This document shows, in pieces, positions 63,610 to 64,000 of a DNA stretch of 64,000 nucleotides. The notes under the pieces are model-generated. The model saw only the letters and a list, made by a program, of their open reading frames with translations, did not search any database and was not told where the DNA came from. Position 1 is the stretch's first letter. Each line of letters begins with the position of its first letter. The stretch is from Biformimicrobium ophioploci (GTDB lineage Bacteria > Pseudomonadota > Gammaproteobacteria > Pseudomonadales > Cellvibrionaceae), in NCBI RefSeq assembly GCF_030270605.1, contig NZ_BSYJ01000002.1, positions 124,001-188,000 of the forward strand, in the 5' to 3' direction. The position numbers and the translations under genes were made by a program.

Positions 63610-64000
63610 ATGAAACTCAAGATTGCCATTAACGGCTACGGCCGTATAGGTCGCAATGTCACCCGCGCAATTTATGAATCCGGCTACCGCGACCAGATCG
63701 AACTGGTCGCCATCAACGATCTGGCCCCGGTGGATGCCAACGCGCACCTGACCGCATTCGATACCGTGCATGGTCGCTTTTCCCTGCCGGTAGACCATAC
63801 CGCGGAAGAGCTATTGATCGGCGACGACCGCATCAAGGTCTGCAGTGAAACCAACCCGGCCAACCTGCCGTGGGCCGCGCTGGGTATCGATATCGTATTC
63901 GAATGTACCGGCCGTTTCACCGCGCGTGAGGATGCAGCCAAGCACCTCGAGGCCGGTGCCAAGGCGGTCCTCGTTTCCGCCCCGGCAACAGACGCGGACC
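63610..64000 (+). CDS. gapA: Glyceraldehyde-3-phosphate dehydrogenase, 3' end outside the window
   Basis: The 130 visible residues begin with KLKIAINGYGRIGRNVTRAIYES, the NAD-binding Rossmann start of GAPDH, followed by IELVAINDLAPVDANAHLTAFDTVHGRF and ECTGRFTAREDAAKHLEAGA. This variant resembles the Gap encoded beside edd in pseudomonads more than E. coli GapA. It would oxidise the glyceraldehyde-3-P released by Eda. The ATG follows AAGGGA. The active-site Cys lies beyond the window edge. It follows eda by 88 nt, and an own promoter in the AT-rich gap (GTAAAAATAATATT) is possible. Confidence 0.93.
   Translation, partial: MKLKIAINGYGRIGRNVTRAIYESGYRDQIELVAINDLAPVDANAHLTAFDTVHGRFSLPVDHTAEELLIGDDRIKVCSETNPANLPWAALGIDIVFECTGRFTAREDAAKHLEAGAKAVLVSAPATDAD

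Overview
The window looks like a chromosomal segment of a GC-rich marine gammaproteobacterium. It carries the gammaproteobacterial synteny blocks miaB-phoH-ybeY-corC-lnt and ybeL/leuS-lptE-holA, an Entner-Doudoroff operon and a chitin-sugar (GlcNAc) catabolic cluster. That mix fits a polysaccharide-degrading Cellvibrionales/Microbulbifer-type bacterium. The genus is inference; no rRNA, tRNA or CRISPR array was seen.

Layout: (1) 1-17 kb: a PfkB sugar kinase plus AGE-family isomerase pair (probably mannose to fructose to fructose-6-P), a fatty acid desaturase, GDPD phosphodiesterase, SDR, flavin reductase, a double-rubredoxin/rubredoxin-reductase fusion, beta-carbonic anhydrase, a tiny Arg-rich protein, two GNATs, an Orn/Lys/Arg-type decarboxylase, HrpB helicase and an AbgT transporter. 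(2) 17-23 kb: holA, lptE and leuS on the minus strand, with a duplicated hairpin repeat between leuS and lptE, and the divergent zinc-ribbon ybeL-like gene followed by ydcF-like. (3) 23-39.6 kb: a mixed accessory stretch (TIGR01777 epimerase, dGTPase, large palindromes, DUF819 permease plus sphingosine-phosphate-lyase-like enzyme, DUF5916 barrel, M20 amidohydrolase plus outer-membrane protein, HD protein, PBP4B-like lipoprotein, RDD protein, acyl-CoA ligase). It separates two conserved blocks that are adjacent in pseudomonads. (4) 39.6-45.3 kb: lnt, corC, ybeY, phoH and miaB on the minus strand. (5) 45.4-50.7 kb: a TolB/TPR membrane protein, DUF1820, aspartate aminotransferase, half-size GDT1 and a DUF6279 lipoprotein. 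(6) 51-64 kb: nagK-nagB(II)-nagA-nagP, the LacI-type regulator nagR, then pgi-edd-zwf-pgl-eda-gap (gap runs off the window).

The right-hand 13 kb reads as one metabolic unit. GlcNAc enters by NagP, is phosphorylated (NagK), deacetylated (NagA) and deaminated/isomerised (SIS-type NagB) to fructose-6-P. Pgi running in reverse would feed glucose-6-P into Zwf-Pgl-Edd-Eda, and Gap takes the triose. Three copies of a 14-bp palindrome (TGACARCGYTGTCA) lie upstream of nagK and, as a pair, upstream of pgi, so the same LacI regulator probably controls both operons. Two 19-bp near-identical AT-rich palindromes resembling HexR sites lie at the pgi ribosome-binding site and inside the pgi coding region.

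The most unusual non-coding signals are the intragenic pgi palindrome, the paired NagR sites ahead of the Entner-Doudoroff operon, the covarying duplicated hairpins between leuS and lptE, and the GGGGTCAGAG palindrome cluster after the dGTPase gene. I did not find a single clearly novel multi-gene system; the findings list the best candidates.
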